64,000 nt of DNA from contig NC_067121.1 in assembly GCF_021347895.1 (NCBI RefSeq), forward strand, positions 31,421,974 through 31,485,973, written 5' to 3'. The notes beneath the pieces are model-generated. The model was not told the DNA's origin. It ran no database searches and saw only the letters and a list, made by a program, of their open reading frames with translations. Shown one piece after another: positions 61,573 to 64,000 of this stretch. This DNA comes from Acanthochromis polyacanthus. Lineage: Eukaryota > Chordata > Actinopteri > Pomacentridae. The position numbers were made by a program, and so were the translations under genes. Positions within the stretch are counted from its first letter, which is position 1, and the number at the start of each line of letters is the position of its first letter.

Positions 61573-62224
61573 CCTGTCAGCTTGCAGGACGGGGTGTTTC
61601 TTCTTCAGAAGCAGTTTCCAGAGCAAACATTGCCTAAATTACTCTGTTTACTCTGTTACTAGAACTTGCCATTGTGCAGCACAGAGTAGTTTTTACAGTG
61701 TTTGAACAAAGTTGAAGGTGAGCTTATGCGCTCCACCACAGTGAGCAGGGAGAAGTGGATTAAGAGAAAAGATACATTTTAGAGGAAGAAATCATCTACA
61801 GTTGCATTGCACCTCAGTAGGATGTCTGATCTCAAGTGCAGTGATCTTGATTCTTGTTTTATATCAAAGACACGAATAACTCAGAATAGGAGTTTTAACT
61901 GAGATGAAGAAGTGTCTGAATTTATCTTCAGCTTTAGTTGCATCTTTCTCTGCGTACCGATGCGATGACTCTGCAGAGGGCTGACCTGTCTGATATGTTA
62001 CCACCAGCTGTTACTCAGACTGCCCCTACTGGCCTGAACCATGCCATTTCCTGCTTTTTATAAACTCACAAATCCCACTTAATCTTTTGATATGGGAGCC
62101 TGGAGCATCAGCGTAAGGTCACAGCTGCACATACTGAGTTTTTAATAGCAATACTTGAATCCTAGTAAAGCTTACTCAGGTACATGTTAAGTACATTGTG
62201 GTCTCAGACTATAATATGTATTTA

Positions 62225-63060
62225 ATTAGGTACTTAGGACTTTTTAAAGTTAGCATTGGGAGCTTTTCTTCTTCAGTTGCCCTCTTGTCGTGTGGGGTCC
62301 CACAAGGCTCAATCCTTGGCCCCATTTTGCTTAGTTTTCATCTGATGCCTCTCGATGATGTTATTTTCACCTGTTATACCACTGCTGCACTGATGACTCC
62401 TAGTTGCGAGTCTCATTTGCCTCTGAACATCATGACAGTCTGGATTCTCTGCAATACTGTCCCACTGCAATCAATGTCAACATGGCTTCTGATTTCTGAT
62501 AACTTCACACAGATAAGACAGAAGACCTGGTTATTGGTCCTGACTATATTTCTAGCAATCTCATCCCCCTACCTGGGACAACAATCAATGAACATGAACT
62601 TTAACCATCAAGTTAAGACTCTAAATCAATCCTGCCATCTACAAATTGCAATTATATCCAAAGTCAAATCAATGTTCCCCAAAAACAGCTTATCCATGCA
62701 ATCATTTTATGGTTTCAGTTGATATAAAACTCAGCAACAAGACCGTTCACGAAGACTCAACACAGGGAATCTGTAACTCTGGTCCTGGCTGAGCTATGTG
62801 AAACTTGATTACTTTTAAATCTCTACATTGTCTGGCTCCACTTGATACCTCTGAACTTTTAACATTTTATTCTGCACTGAGACTCCTCGGATCAGAGAAT
62901 CAGATAGTGTTAAAAGGTCCATGATCCAGGCTTAAAACAAAGTGGGAACATCCTTAAACGGTTTTAGCGCCAACGCTCTGGTACAAACTCCCCATCACTG
63001 TCAGAAAAGCCTCGATTCAGAGAGGTTGTAGAAGCCTCCCTGTGTAGACCAGTATTTGAA
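62225..63060 (+). mobile_element. L2/CR1-like LINE ORF2 relic
   Basis: The + strand contains 'LSCGVPQGSILGPILLS', the conserved reverse-transcriptase block found in non-LTR retrotransposons. Downstream pieces are scrambled by frameshifts and stops, and the YADD catalytic block is not readable. The sequence up to about 63060 ('CTGGTACAAACTCCCCATCA' near 62980) resembles the ORF2 C-terminal region. It cannot encode a working enzyme. Confidence 0.8.
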
Positions 63061-64000
63061 TAGTATTTTAACCTTTTTTGGAATATACCGTTACTGCTCT
63101 TTTGACTCATGTTTTCTTTTACTGTTTTATTGTCACTTTCTAATACTTTGTATATGTTAATGATTGGTACAGCACCTTCTCCAATTTTGCTAATTTTTAC
63201 AATGAGCCTAATAATTCGACATTTTTGTCTCTTATTTTTGCATAGCAGATTTTTTTCTATTGCCAGAGGCATTTCCAGGAGAGGCTACAGCGACCCATAA
63301 CATTTCACTGCCCAGCCCTGTGGCCACCTAAAGAGAATCAAGAGATTCAGTAGTTCTTTTTGTCCCATGCTCTTGCAGTATTATGGACAGTGAAATGGTT
63401 AGTGAGAAGCAAAGTGACTGTTTGATATGACATGATGGGGAAAAAAGAACTTAAAAATAGAAGGAAAACAATGAGGAGCAAACTATCTGATCTGATAGGT
63501 TAATATCATTCATAGAAAGCAGTGTCAAAGTGTCAGTGAATGCAACTAAGATGTCTACGTGCAAATAAAAGCAGCTGTTTACCACAGTCAGAATATCTTT
63601 CTGTCAAATCAAGTTGTTTTTAATTTGTTTTCTTTTCATTTCACAGTCTTGCAGCAGTGGCATTATTGTGTGAATGGAAGTGTCGTAGAACAGGACCTCT
63701 CTAAACAACCACACAAAATATGGTAACAAGTAGCTGAGTAACAATGAAAACACATTTTAATATCCTGTTACTGGCTGTAGTTTGATAAATGATCACCACA
63801 CGTGGACAAACAAATCTGTGGGTGAACTATTCCCCCTAAAATACTCTGCAGCATCTCTCCTCATGGGTTTGTCTGAACTGTGAGTTGCATTTGCAACTTC
63901 TACAGCGTACTATGGTGACCACAGTTCACACTAAAACTGTGGGGTATCCATCCAAACACACCAGATTATTAGTAACCTTCACTCCAAAATAAAGTACAAA
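63061..64000. other. Intergenic, nothing recognised
   Basis: AT-rich sequence without coding similarity or a repeat that I can name. Confidence 0.4.

Noticed and set aside
62198..62722. 174-codon open frame as a host gene
   Set aside because: The 'GVPQGSILGP' reverse-transcriptase block identifies it as a LINE relic, and the downstream catalytic motif is lost.
63799..63813. A 14-base match (CACACGTGGACAAA) to the end of the Tc1 element at 34094
   Set aside because: Similarity does not continue into the inverted repeat and no partner end is visible, so chance or a very old remnant cannot be separated.

Overview
This is vertebrate genomic DNA, most likely from a percomorph teleost. Coding sequence is split into short exons with GT-AG introns, and there are no operons or bacterial signals. 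The proteins match vertebrate families closely, and the interspersed repeats (Tc1/mariner, hAT-type ends, PIF/Harbinger, LTRs, L2-like LINE pieces, AATAAAGT(ATCT)n and (AATAG)n tails, CA/GT microsatellites) are typical of ray-finned fish. Three complete protein-coding genes, all on the + strand, can be assembled exon by exon: nos1ap (10 coding exons, 8970-27009, 519 aa), ddr2 (16 coding exons, 38072-50616, 868 aa) and hsd17b7 (9 coding exons, 51995-57085, 345 aa). Every junction keeps the reading frame.

Layout. 1-8.5 kb: nos1ap upstream flank, with repeats but no recognisable gene. 8.5-27.0 kb: CpG-rich nos1ap promoter and gene, with large introns 1, 2, 5 and 7 carrying microsatellites, a duplicated AT-rich repeat with a 45-bp perfect palindrome, and a solo LTR. 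27.0-38.0 kb: nos1ap 3' flank and an intergenic stretch with a solo LTR (32467-33188) and a nearly intact Tc1-type transposon (34094-35728) whose transposase frame is open. 38.0-50.6 kb: ddr2. 50.6-52.0 kb: ddr2 3' UTR and the hsd17b7 promoter. 52.0-57.1 kb: hsd17b7, with a decayed Tc1 copy in intron 1 and an hAT fragment in intron 4. 57.1-64 kb: no gene recognised, but a MITE, a three-level nest of transposons (57714-59601), a long TG repeat and an L2-like LINE relic.

The genes do not form a functional pathway. NOS1AP is a PTB-domain adaptor for neuronal NOS, DDR2 is a fibrillar-collagen receptor tyrosine kinase, and HSD17B7 is a 3-ketosteroid reductase of cholesterol synthesis and a 17beta-HSD. 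They are neighbours because of conserved synteny: the human counterparts lie in the same order on 1q23, with additional genes between NOS1AP and DDR2 that I do not see here.

I found no undescribed biological system. The most useful leads are an apparently coding-competent Tc1 element, the nested transposon cluster with an ambiguous 3- or 8-bp target duplication, a stop-free 78-nt ddr2 intron, a GC-AG intron in ddr2, a CA microsatellite 30 nt from a nos1ap 3' splice site, and an SRE-like/CCAAT cluster in the hsd17b7 promoter.
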